This document shows positions 25,746 through 33,941 of a stretch of 64,000 nucleotides of DNA, piece by piece (positions within the stretch are counted from its first letter, which is position 1; each line of letters starts with the position of its first letter). Source of the DNA: SIG299 sp964544055 (lineage in GTDB: Bacteria > Bacillota > Clostridia > Lachnospirales > Lachnospiraceae); NCBI GenBank assembly GCA_964544055.1, contig CAZJAA010000002.1, positions 114,129 through 178,128 on the forward strand. Reading direction: 5' to 3'. A program made the translations under genes and the position numbers. The notes beneath the pieces are model-generated. The model saw only the letters and a list, made by a program, of their open reading frames with translations, made no database searches and had not been told where the DNA came from.

Positions 25746-27044
25746 TTATACAATTTTTCTCTTATCAATTACATGAACTGCTTTGCCCATGCTTCGCTCA
25801 ATGGTCTTAGGCTCTACAAGCTTTACCTTGACCGCCAAACCGATGCCCTGCTGAATTGCATGAGCAATCCGCTTTGTCAGGCTTTCCAATTCACTGATTT
25901 TATCCGAGAAGAATTTTTCATCTACCTCCACCTGAACTTCGAGGGTATCAAGATTATTGACACGGTCTACAATCAGCAGGTAATACGGAGCAGCTTCTCC
26001 GATTTCAAGCAGTGCAGCCTCTACCTGGGATGGGAACACATTAACACCACGGATAATCAGCATGTCATCGGAACGACCCTTGAAACGACTGATTCTAGCC
26101 AGCGTTCTTCCGCATTCACACTTGTCGTAGCTGATGCTTGTCAAATCCTTGGTGCGATAACGAATCAGCGGAAGTCCCTCTTTGGTAAGGGTCGTAAACA
26201 CCAGCTCACCTGTTTCATTTTCTCCAAGTGGCTGTAAGGTCTTCGGATCCACAATTTCAGGGAAGAAATGGTCCTCATATACATGAAGCCCTTTGTGATA
26301 AATACAGTCACACGCAACCCCCGGTCCCATAACCTCTGACAGACCATAAATATCAAACGCATTGATATGCAGTTTTTCTTCAATCTGTAAACGCATCTGC
26401 TCCGTCCACGGTTCGGCACCGCAGATGGCTGCCTTTAATTTGATTTTGTCAAGGTCACCGTCTGCCTCTAAGGTTTCTGCAATATGCAGCAGGTAGGACG
26501 GCGTACAGGCAATGGCAGTTGCACCAAAATCTTTCATCATGGTAGTCAGCTTCTTTGTGTTTCCGGTAGACATTGGTACTACCGTGGCTCCTAAGTGCTC
26601 GGCACCATAATGGGCACCCAGACCTCCGGTAAACAGACCGTAACCATAGGCAATCTGAATCACGTCATCCCGGTTTAAACCTGCCTGAGAAAAGGCTCTT
26701 GCCACACACTCTGCCCAGATGTCAATATCTTTTCTGGTATAGGCAACCACCGTTGCCTTTCCAGTAGTTCCACTGGAAGCATGAACTCTTACAATTTCTG
26801 ACTTTGGAACCGCCAAAAGACCAAATGGATAAGTATCACGCAAATCATCCTTTGTAGTAAACGGCAGCTTACTGATATCCTCGATGCCGTTAATATCACC
26901 CGGCTCGATGCCTACTGCCTGCATTTTTTTGCGGTAGTACTCCACGTTATGATACACCCGATCCACCGCTTTTTTGAGACGCTTGCTCTGCAGTTCACGC
27001 AGTTCGTCCCTGCTCATACACTCTTTTGCTTCATTCCAAATCAT
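25746..27044 (-). CDS. paaK: phenylacetate-CoA ligase-like enzyme
   Basis: 432 aa adenylate-forming enzyme. It has the PaaK-type phosphate loop HASSGTTGKATVV (about residue 92), YGYGLFTGGLGAHYG, the GLSEVMGPG substrate/ATP motif and the C-terminal hinge GRSDDMLIIRGVNVFPSQVE. It joins aryl acids such as phenylacetate to CoA, or runs in reverse to make ATP. Next to iorAB it most likely interconverts arylacetyl-CoA and free arylacetate. It is followed by the ACT gene and preceded by iorB in one operon. Confidence 0.92.
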   Translation of the reverse strand: MIWNEAKECMSRDELRELQSKRLKKAVDRVYHNVEYYRKKMQAVGIEPGDINGIEDISKLPFTTKDDLRDTYPFGLLAVPKSEIVRVHASSGTTGKATVVAYTRKDIDIWAECVARAFSQAGLNRDDVIQIAYGYGLFTGGLGAHYGAEHLGATVVPMSTGNTKKLTTMMKDFGATAIACTPSYLLHIAETLEADGDLDKIKLKAAICGAEPWTEQMRLQIEEKLHINAFDIYGLSEVMGPGVACDCIYHKGLHVYEDHFFPEIVDPKTLQPLGENETGELVFTTLTKEGLPLIRYRTKDLTSISYDKCECGRTLARISRFKGRSDDMLIIRGVNVFPSQVEAALLEIGEAAPYYLLIVDRVNNLDTLEVQVEVDEKFFSDKISELESLTKRIAHAIQQGIGLAVKVKLVEPKTIERSMGKAVHVIDKRKIV

Positions 27045-27103
27045 GTTTGTATGTCAATCCTTTCCTGCAATTTTATGTTATGTAACTATCATCATGTTAC
27101 TAT

Positions 27104-27676
27104 TCAGCCCTCAAATCCAAGCAAAAATGCCTTTTTATTGATTTCTACGGTTTTGGGCGGCACTGTTTTTTCAATGACTTCCAGCCATGCTTCTCTGGAA
27201 AAGTCCATGTGCTTTGCAGCCACGCCAAGCACAATAATATTAAACACCTTGGAATTTCCAAGCTTTAAAGCTTCGTCCATTGCCTTTACCTTCAATACCG
27301 TATGCTCTTTTTCCAGATTTTCGATAATGTTGTCCGGGTATTCTGCCATACCGGTGACTACGGTAATCGGGTCAATCCGGTAATCATTGACCACAATAAC
27401 ACCATCCTTCTTTAAGAAGTGGGCATAACGAAGTGCCTCCAGACGTTCAAAGGCAATCAGCACATCTGCCTGTCCCTCTTCTACAATCGGCTCTGCCACC
27501 TTTTCGCCATAGCGTACAAAGGTGACAACGCTTCCGCCACGCTGTGCCATACCGTGTACCTCCGACAGTTTGACATCATAGCCTACTGCCACAGTAATTC
27601 CTCCAAGGATGCGGCTAGTAAGAAGGGTTCCCTGACCGCCGACACCAACAATCATAATATTTTTTGTCTCTTTCAT
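27104..27676 (-). CDS. iorB: indolepyruvate oxidoreductase subunit beta
   Basis: 190 aa gamma-type pyruvate:ferredoxin oxidoreductase domain: IMIVGVGGQGTLLTSRILG near the N-terminus, SEVHGMAQRGGSVVTFVRYG and ADVLIAFERLEALRY. With IorA it oxidatively decarboxylates aromatic 2-oxo acids to aryl-acetyl-CoA, reducing ferredoxin. The start at 27676 is preceded by GGAGAG with good spacing and lies 13 bases after the iorA stop. Confidence 0.92.
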   Translation of the reverse strand: MKETKNIMIVGVGGQGTLLTSRILGGITVAVGYDVKLSEVHGMAQRGGSVVTFVRYGEKVAEPIVEEGQADVLIAFERLEALRYAHFLKKDGVIVVNDYRIDPITVVTGMAEYPDNIIENLEKEHTVLKVKAMDEALKLGNSKVFNIIVLGVAAKHMDFSREAWLEVIEKTVPPKTVEINKKAFLLGFEG

Positions 27677-27689
27677 TGTTCTCTCCAAT

Positions 27690-29429
27690 CTATGCCTCTA
27701 CCGTTTCAATCGCACCAAACTTACAAAGCTGCTTACACAAACCACAGCCGTTACACATGGTTGCATCAATTGCAATTGTGCCGTCCGCCCTTTTGGTCAG
27801 CGCCGGGCAGCCCGGGCGCAGGCAGGCACCGCATTTTTTACACTTATCTGCTACTGCGGCACACTTTGTTGTAAACTTGTTGCACTTTAACAATACACAA
27901 GGAGACTTGGTAATAATTACGGAAACCTCATCCTTTGCAACTTCTTCCTTAATTACCTTTTCCAGTGCCGCAATGTCAAACGCATTGACTTCTACTACAT
28001 TTTTAATGCCCATGGCACGGCACAGGTTTGGAATGTCGATTGCCGGAACCACTTCTCCCATCAAGGTTTTTCCGGTTGCCGCATGATCCTGGTGACCGGT
28101 CATTCCGGTGGTAGAGTTATCTAAAATCATTACCGTGCCGGTGCCCTGATTATATACCATGTTCATCAGGGAATTCACACCGGTATGCATAAAGGTAGAG
28201 TCACCGATTACTGCTACCCAATTTTTGATATAATCCTTTCCTTTTGCCTTTTCCATACCATGCAGCGTGGAAATGCTGGCACCCATGCACACGGTAGTAT
28301 CTACAACACTAAGCGGAGCCACAGCACCAAGGGTATAGCAGCCGATATCGCCTGCGGCATGAATTTTTAACTTGTTTAATACCGAGTACACACTTCTGTG
28401 CGGACAGCCCGGACATAAAATCGGAGGACGTGCAGGAACCTTTGCTGCTGCCGTTGCTTCCACATTTTGTCCAAGCACTGCCTTACGCAGCATATTGGCA
28501 CTGTATTCGCCCTGCACGGTAAAGATTTCCTTACCAAGGCACCGGATTCCCCAGGACTTGATCTGTTCCTCAAAGACCGGCTCTAATTCTTCAAATATAT
28601 AGAGAGTTTCTACTTTTTTTGCAAACTCTTCAATCAGCTTTCTTGGAAGCGGATGTACCAGACCAAGCTTTAACACACTTGCCTCCGGACACGCCTCTTT
28701 CACATACTGATAGGCAATACCGCTTGTGATAAAGCCTATTTTGGTATCATTTAATTCCATGCGGTTGACCGGCAGACGGCAGGCATCCTCTGCCATTTTT
28801 TTCAGACGCTGTTCTACAAACACATGACGACCTTTGGCATTTCCCGGCATCATCACAAATTTTGCCGGATTTCTTTCATATACCTTATCTTCCGGAACTT
28901 CTCTGTCCTTTAAGGTCACAGGTCCCTGGGAATGTGCCAGACGGGTTGTGGTTCTGACAATCATTGGTGTGTCATACTTTTCTGACAATTCAAAAGCAAG
29001 CTTGACAAACTCTTTTGCTTCCTGGGAATCGGACGGCTCTAATACCGGCACCATAGCTGCTCTTGCCACGCAGCGGGTATCCTGCTCATTCTGGGACGAA
29101 TAAAGTCCAGGGTCATCTGCTGCCACCAGTACCAGACCACCGTTGACACCACTGTAGGAAATGGTATAAAGCGGATCTGCTGCTACGTTTACGCCAACAT
29201 GCTTCATGGATGCCATGGAACGCACACCACTGATGGAAGCACCAATGGCAACCTCCATGGCTACCTTTTCATTTGGTGACCATTCGCAGTAAATTTCCGG
29301 ATACTTTACTACATTTTCACTGATTTCGGTACTCGGTGTTCCCGGATATGCTGCCGAAACCTTTACTCCTGCTTCATAGGCACCACGGGCAATTGCCTCG
29401 TTGCCTAACATGATTTTTGTTTCACTCAT
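27690..29429 (-). CDS. iorA: indolepyruvate oxidoreductase subunit alpha
   Basis: 579 aa. It has an N-terminal pyrimidine-binding domain (MLGNEAIARGAYEAGVKVSA, AYPGTPSTEI), a thiamine-diphosphate domain with CPGCPHRSVYSVL and IGDSTFMHTGVNSL, and a C-terminal double 4Fe-4S ferredoxin module (CKKCGACLRPGCP and CNGCGLCKQLCKFGA). The enzyme converts indolepyruvate, phenylpyruvate or hydroxyphenylpyruvate plus CoA to arylacetyl-CoA. I chose the ATG at 29429 (MSETKIMLGN) over 29477 because the first 16 residues are unlike the family. Confidence 0.93.
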   Translation of the reverse strand: MSETKIMLGNEAIARGAYEAGVKVSAAYPGTPSTEISENVVKYPEIYCEWSPNEKVAMEVAIGASISGVRSMASMKHVGVNVAADPLYTISYSGVNGGLVLVAADDPGLYSSQNEQDTRCVARAAMVPVLEPSDSQEAKEFVKLAFELSEKYDTPMIVRTTTRLAHSQGPVTLKDREVPEDKVYERNPAKFVMMPGNAKGRHVFVEQRLKKMAEDACRLPVNRMELNDTKIGFITSGIAYQYVKEACPEASVLKLGLVHPLPRKLIEEFAKKVETLYIFEELEPVFEEQIKSWGIRCLGKEIFTVQGEYSANMLRKAVLGQNVEATAAAKVPARPPILCPGCPHRSVYSVLNKLKIHAAGDIGCYTLGAVAPLSVVDTTVCMGASISTLHGMEKAKGKDYIKNWVAVIGDSTFMHTGVNSLMNMVYNQGTGTVMILDNSTTGMTGHQDHAATGKTLMGEVVPAIDIPNLCRAMGIKNVVEVNAFDIAALEKVIKEEVAKDEVSVIITKSPCVLLKCNKFTTKCAAVADKCKKCGACLRPGCPALTKRADGTIAIDATMCNGCGLCKQLCKFGAIETVEA

Positions 29430-29556
29430 TGCTCTCTTTCCTTTCGTGTGCTTCTGATTTTTTCTTTTCTCTGCCATTTTCCCTGACAGTTGAACGGCTT
29501 CTATGTATCAGACTTTTTTTGCAGCAGCCTTTTTTGCTTCTGTACGTCATTCTGTA

Positions 29557-31191
29557 TCAACCTAAATTCTGCTCCTCTACCAGCTTATCTGCTCCGTAAA
29601 TTTCACGAAGCTTCGGCTTTTCAATTTTTCCGGTTGGATTTCTCGGAATGTCCGCAAAAATAATTTTGTGCGGACGCTTATATCTTGGCAGCTTTAAACA
29701 GAATTCATTGACTTCCTCTTCGGTCAGAGTGAAGCCGGCTTTTACTTCAATAATTGCTGCTGCAATTTCTCCCAGACGCTTGTCCGGCAGACCAATGACT
29801 GCCACATCATGTACCTTGTCGTTTGTACGGATAAAATCTTCAATCTGCACCGGATACAGGTTTTCACCGCCACTGATGATAACATCCTTTTTGCGGTCTA
29901 CCAGGAAAATAAATCCATCTTCGTCCTCCTGTGCCATATCTCCGGTAAACAGCCAGCCGTCTTCCAGAACCTCACGGGTTGCCTTTGCATCATGGTAATA
30001 ACAGGTCATAACGCCCGGTCCTTTGACTGCCAGTTCACCAATGGCACCCTTTGGCACGGTATTGCGGTTTTCATCCACAATTCTGACTTCCCAGCCATAA
30101 CCTGCTTTACCGATGGCACCCACCTTGTGGATATTTTCCACGCCAAGATGAACACAGCCCGGTCCGATGGACTCGGAAAGACCATAGTTGGTATCGTACT
30201 GGTGATTTGGAAAAATACTCTTCCATTTTTTAATTAAACTCTGCGGAACCGGCTGTGCACCGATATGCATGAGCCGCCACTGGGAAAGTTCATAATCCTT
30301 TAAGTTGACCCTGCCGCTTTCGATTGCCTCTAACAAATCCTGTGCCCATGGCACAAGCAGCCAAACGATGGTACATTTTTCTCTGGAAACTGTTTCTAAA
30401 ATAAATTCCGGCTTTGTTCCCTTTAATAAAATTGCCTTGCCGCCAGAAATTAGGCTTCCGAACCAGTGCATTTTCGCACCGGTATGATACAGCGGCGGAA
30501 TGCAGAGGAATACATCCTCTTTTGTTTGTCCATGATGGTTCTGCTCCACATAACAGGAATGCACCAGACTTCTGTGCTTATGTAAAATTGCCTTTGGAAA
30601 ACCGGTAGTTCCCGAAGAAAAATAAATTGCTGCATCATCCTCATCCGTTAATGGAATATTTGGTGACTGACTGGAGCAATTGGCAGAAAGGGAGGTGTAA
30701 TCGTCCGCAAAGCTTGGACATCCCTCTCCGACATAAATCAGAAGTCGACCCTTGCTGATGCGATCTGCTATTTCTTCCACACGACCGATAAAAGCTTCTC
30801 CAAAGACTAAAATATCGGCTTCCGCAAGATTAACACAATATTCTATTTCATCGGAAGAATAGCGAAAATTAAGCGGCACTGCAAGAGCACCCGTCTTTAA
30901 TATGCCAAAATAAATTGGCAGCCATTCTAAACAGTTCATCATTAAAATAGCAACCTTGTCACCCTTTTTTATACCACGTTGAAGCAAAAGGTTGGCAAAA
31001 CGGTTTGCCTTTTCATTAAACACGCTCCATGTAATTTCCCTGCGATAGCTTGTCTTTGGATTCGGCTCAATAAGCTCGTACTCTTTCCATGTTACCCGTC
31101 TGTCTTCTTTAATTTCCGGATTAATTTCCACCAGACAGATATCATGTGGAAATTCTCTCGCATTTTTCTCTAGAAACTCTGTAATTGGCAT
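29557..31191 (-). CDS. acyl-CoA ligase (AMP-binding)
   Basis: 544 aa ANL-superfamily enzyme. It carries the P-loop-like AIYFSSGTTGFPKAIL (about residue 195), YGLSESIGPG, TGDMAQEDEDGF and the hinge RKKDVIISGGENLYPVQIE; the C-terminal catalytic lysine is in PRNPTGKIEKPKL. It activates a carboxylic acid to its CoA thioester; the acid is unknown. As first gene of the operon it might activate an imported aryl or acyl acid, complementing PaaK. The gap to iorA is 127 bases, enough for an internal promoter. Confidence 0.9.
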   Translation of the reverse strand: MPITEFLEKNAREFPHDICLVEINPEIKEDRRVTWKEYELIEPNPKTSYRREITWSVFNEKANRFANLLLQRGIKKGDKVAILMMNCLEWLPIYFGILKTGALAVPLNFRYSSDEIEYCVNLAEADILVFGEAFIGRVEEIADRISKGRLLIYVGEGCPSFADDYTSLSANCSSQSPNIPLTDEDDAAIYFSSGTTGFPKAILHKHRSLVHSCYVEQNHHGQTKEDVFLCIPPLYHTGAKMHWFGSLISGGKAILLKGTKPEFILETVSREKCTIVWLLVPWAQDLLEAIESGRVNLKDYELSQWRLMHIGAQPVPQSLIKKWKSIFPNHQYDTNYGLSESIGPGCVHLGVENIHKVGAIGKAGYGWEVRIVDENRNTVPKGAIGELAVKGPGVMTCYYHDAKATREVLEDGWLFTGDMAQEDEDGFIFLVDRKKDVIISGGENLYPVQIEDFIRTNDKVHDVAVIGLPDKRLGEIAAAIIEVKAGFTLTEEEVNEFCLKLPRYKRPHKIIFADIPRNPTGKIEKPKLREIYGADKLVEEQNLG

Positions 31192-31351
31192 TTTTTTACT
31201 CCTACTATGATTTTATTTGTTTGTGTAAAGTAAATTTCCAAACCCGCTGTCAATACTTACCTGTCAACAATTGTTTTCTATTCTTTTTTACTTTAACGCT
31301 TTCTCCTGTTAAACCATTATAGCATTGAATTCACGGAAGGTCAACAAAAAA

Positions 31352-31386
31352 AGAGTGAAAACTGCGGTTTTCCGCATTTTCACTCT
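31352..31386 (-). terminator. terminator of the HAD gene, overlapping its stop
   Basis: AGAGTGAAAA(C)TGCGG pairs with CCGCATTTTCACTCT (31352-31367 with 31372-31386, one bulge) and is followed by T's in the minus-strand sense. The stem includes the last codons of the HAD gene. Confidence 0.75.
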
Positions 31387-32030
31387 AAAAGAGATACGAC
31401 TGCCAACAAATTTTCTGCTTTTGCATATAACAGCTTTTTGGTTTCTGCATCCGGCTCATCCTGATCCGGTATCATGACCGGCAGACAGCCTGCCCGGTAT
31501 GCCGCCAGAATCCCTGCCGGAGAATCCTCCAATACCATGCAATTTCCCGGTTTTTCACCAAGCTTTTCAGCCGCATACAGATAAATATCCGGCTCCGGCT
31601 TTCCACGTTCCACCATATAACCGCTCACCAGCTCATCAAAACTTTGCTGAAGCCCAACCGAGGCTAAATAACGCACGGTTCGCTCCATTGGAGATGAGGT
31701 TGCAATGGCAGTTTTAATGCCATGCTCTTTTAAATAATTTAACAGTTCTCGGATGCCGGGTTTTACCGTTACACCTTCTTTTTCCACAAACGCATCCATC
31801 AATTCGATACGTTTTGCACGAATGGCGTCATAATCCACAGCGTTTCCAAAATAGGACTGCATTCTGGCACGTCCGGCATCCCGGTTAAGACTCCGCATTC
31901 CAAGTGCCTGCGTCTTTGTCATAGGGTAGCCAGAGGCAATGGCTGCCTCCTGCCAGAACCAGGTATATAATTTTTCGGTGTCAAGCACCAGTCCGTCCAT
32001 ATCAAACAGTATAGCCGTTATAGAATTCAT
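31380..32030 (-). CDS. HAD phosphatase (beta-phosphoglucomutase-like)
   Basis: 216 aa. Motif I is ILFDMDGLVLDTE (nucleophile and acid Asp), motif II TSSPMERT, and motifs III/IV are RGKPEPDIY and VLEDSPAGILAA; a helical cap lies between. These enzymes remove or move phosphate on sugar phosphates or nucleotides. I chose the ATG at 32030, preceded by AGGAAG; the longer frame overlaps the DUF975 gene by 83 bases. Even so the gene overlaps that neighbour by 29 bases, implying coupling. Confidence 0.88.
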   Translation of the reverse strand: MNSITAILFDMDGLVLDTEKLYTWFWQEAAIASGYPMTKTQALGMRSLNRDAGRARMQSYFGNAVDYDAIRAKRIELMDAFVEKEGVTVKPGIRELLNYLKEHGIKTAIATSSPMERTVRYLASVGLQQSFDELVSGYMVERGKPEPDIYLYAAEKLGEKPGNCMVLEDSPAGILAAYRAGCLPVMIPDQDEPDAETKKLLYAKAENLLAVVSLLE

Positions 32031-32751
32031 TGAACCTATCTTCCTTTTGCTGTTGTCTTCCATACTTTTCTTCACAAATTTCACGGTAAAATGCTGCGGT
32101 AGCTGCTTCCATATACGGTTTTACCCATAAGACACCGATTCCGCAGGTAAACAATGCTGCCAGCAGAATCCAGCCGATAAAACTGATTTCCAGACAAAAC
32201 AAACGCCAGCGATTTCCGTTCATCAGCTCTTTTGACTTTGTAATTGCCTCATTTGGTGTCAAATCCGGATTTTCTAATAAAATATACGCTGTCATGGCAT
32301 AGCCGTAAGAAGCATAAATTCCCGGAATCACAAACAGCAGCGACCATAAAAACGTATACACCGTGCGCAGGATCTGCATGAGAAATCCGGCTCCTAATCG
32401 GCTGAATTCGGAAAACAAATCTGTAAAGGATGCCGGCTTACCGTCTACCAGATTCAGATTAAACCTTGCATAGCCGAGCGTTGCCGCACCACCTACGATA
32501 AAATGCAGTAAAGAAAAGGCAATCGCCAAAAATCCCATAACGGAAAGAAAAAGCATGACCCCAAACTGAAATTCTTCCGGAATAATACCATTCAAATCAG
32601 CGAAGCTGTCATAATTACTGCTTCCTGAGCTGCTGCCTCCCATTATTCCTGCGCCAAGCAATGATGCCACAAAGCCGGTGCCGACTGCCTTGCCCCAGTT
32701 GCCTTTAAGAACTTCTCTTGCTGTTTGTTTAAAATTTGATGCATACATCAT
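32002..32751 (-). CDS. DUF975 membrane protein
   Basis: 249 aa integral membrane protein with the family's opening ASNFKQTAREVLKGNWGKAVG and later FLWSLLFVIPGIYASYGYAM and LTPNEAITKSKELMNGNRWRLF. About five hydrophobic helices and a short charged tail. No activity is known for the family. The ATG at 32751 has GGGAGG eight bases before it. Its leader carries copy C of the recurring structured element (32779-32866). Confidence 0.8.
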   Translation of the reverse strand: MMYASNFKQTAREVLKGNWGKAVGTGFVASLLGAGIMGGSSSGSSNYDSFADLNGIIPEEFQFGVMLFLSVMGFLAIAFSLLHFIVGGAATLGYARFNLNLVDGKPASFTDLFSEFSRLGAGFLMQILRTVYTFLWSLLFVIPGIYASYGYAMTAYILLENPDLTPNEAITKSKELMNGNRWRLFCLEISFIGWILLAALFTCGIGVLWVKPYMEAATAAFYREICEEKYGRQQQKEDRFNEFYNGYTV

Positions 32752-32778
32752 AATGTTATCCTCCCACCTTATACTATG

Positions 32779-32866
32779 TTCCATTTCGGAGCTTTTTGGG
32801 ATGGTGAACAGAAATTCGTGTAAACGATTTTTGTTCGCCCATCAGGGCTTAGTTGTGGCGCTCTTA
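32779..32866 (-). ncRNA. recurring leader element, copy C (upstream of DUF975)
   Basis: On the minus strand the sequence matches the elements at 54098 and 55458 over most of its length: CACAACTAAGC, then CTGATGG, the AAATCG...CGAATTT hairpin (32812-32830) and GCTCCGAAATGGA at the end. The closing stem is shorter here (GAGC/GCTC), and the actual ribosome binding site lies about 20 bases farther downstream than in the other copies. It sits between the DUF368 stop and the DUF975 start. Confidence 0.5.
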
Positions 32867-32875
32867 TCCGGACGC

Positions 32876-33694
32876 CTATTTTACTTCATACTTTTGATTA
32901 AATTTATCCAGCAAAAGCGCTGCTACAATTCCAACCGCAAGGCATGCCAGATTGATAAGGCAGCTGCCCACAGAATCCGTAAAGCTCTGAATCGGAATAA
33001 TCATAATGGTTGCCGCAATAACCACACCAACAATGGCATGGAATGCCACAGAATAATGCTTTTTAAACAGCATATCCACCGCCTTGGCAAACAGCAGTAC
33101 GGTTGCCACAGCACCGATACCACCAGGAATCAGTACACCAAAATCAAAATCGCCTATGCCGGCCACAAAAGGCTCATAAAGTCCAAGCGGCATCAGTGTA
33201 GTGGAAAAACTCATGCCCGGTGCAATGACGCTCAGTGCAAGACAGACACCACAGAAAATATACCAGCCAAAATTCGGAGTAATATTCACATGAAGTACCT
33301 TAAGACTGATTAACAGAGCAAACACCACTACCATGGCAATTCCCATGGAAATGTATGATTTTTTATCTCTTCCCTGCTCCCCTGCTTCCCGGAATAATGA
33401 CGGCAGCATACCGGCAATCAGGCCGATAAATAGGCATATCGATGGATTTTCATACCGTTCCAGAAAAAAGCCAAGCAGCTTTGCCACACAGATAAATCCG
33501 ATGACACCACCAATACCGATTGGCAGAAGCTTTGGAAAATGACTTTTTAATTTTCGGAACGGATCTGCCAGAAATTCCATAATAATAGTATAAACACCAA
33601 ATACAACGCAGAGCACGCCGCCGGAAATGCCCGGAAGCACGGCTCCAAGTCCAATTAAGGTACCTTGTAATACCCGCAGTATAAAATTTGACAT
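32876..33694 (-). CDS. popT: DUF368 protein (PopT-type undecaprenyl-phosphate translocase)
   Basis: 272 aa polytopic membrane protein with GTLIGLGAVLPGISGGVLCVVFG in the first helices and a partly repeated second half (SVIAPGMSFSTTLMPLGLYE), the hallmark of DUF368. Members were recently identified as PopT, which returns undecaprenyl phosphate to the inner face of the membrane for wall-polymer synthesis. The function is by family membership. Upstream gap of 247 bases to the lipoprotein gene shows no clear gene. Confidence 0.85.
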   Translation of the reverse strand: MSNFILRVLQGTLIGLGAVLPGISGGVLCVVFGVYTIIMEFLADPFRKLKSHFPKLLPIGIGGVIGFICVAKLLGFFLERYENPSICLFIGLIAGMLPSLFREAGEQGRDKKSYISMGIAMVVVFALLISLKVLHVNITPNFGWYIFCGVCLALSVIAPGMSFSTTLMPLGLYEPFVAGIGDFDFGVLIPGGIGAVATVLLFAKAVDMLFKKHYSVAFHAIVGVVIAATIMIIPIQSFTDSVGSCLINLACLAVGIVAALLLDKFNQKYEVK

Positions 33695-33941
33695 ATGTAG
33701 TCCTCCTGATTTTCTTTATAAGCTCTCAAAAACTCCAACTTTCTGCAAAAGAAAGCGAATGACAGAATTTCCTCCATCATCCGCTATTCATTGTACCACA
33801 TTAAAAATACAAATACAAATATAATCTAAAAAACTTAAGGTCAGTCTTTTCGTAACAGTTACTGTTCACTCGTGCCAAGTTCCGGTAACCTTTCATTTTC
33901 CTGTCTGTTTTGCAGCAAGACAGCAAATTTGTTTTCAGCGT

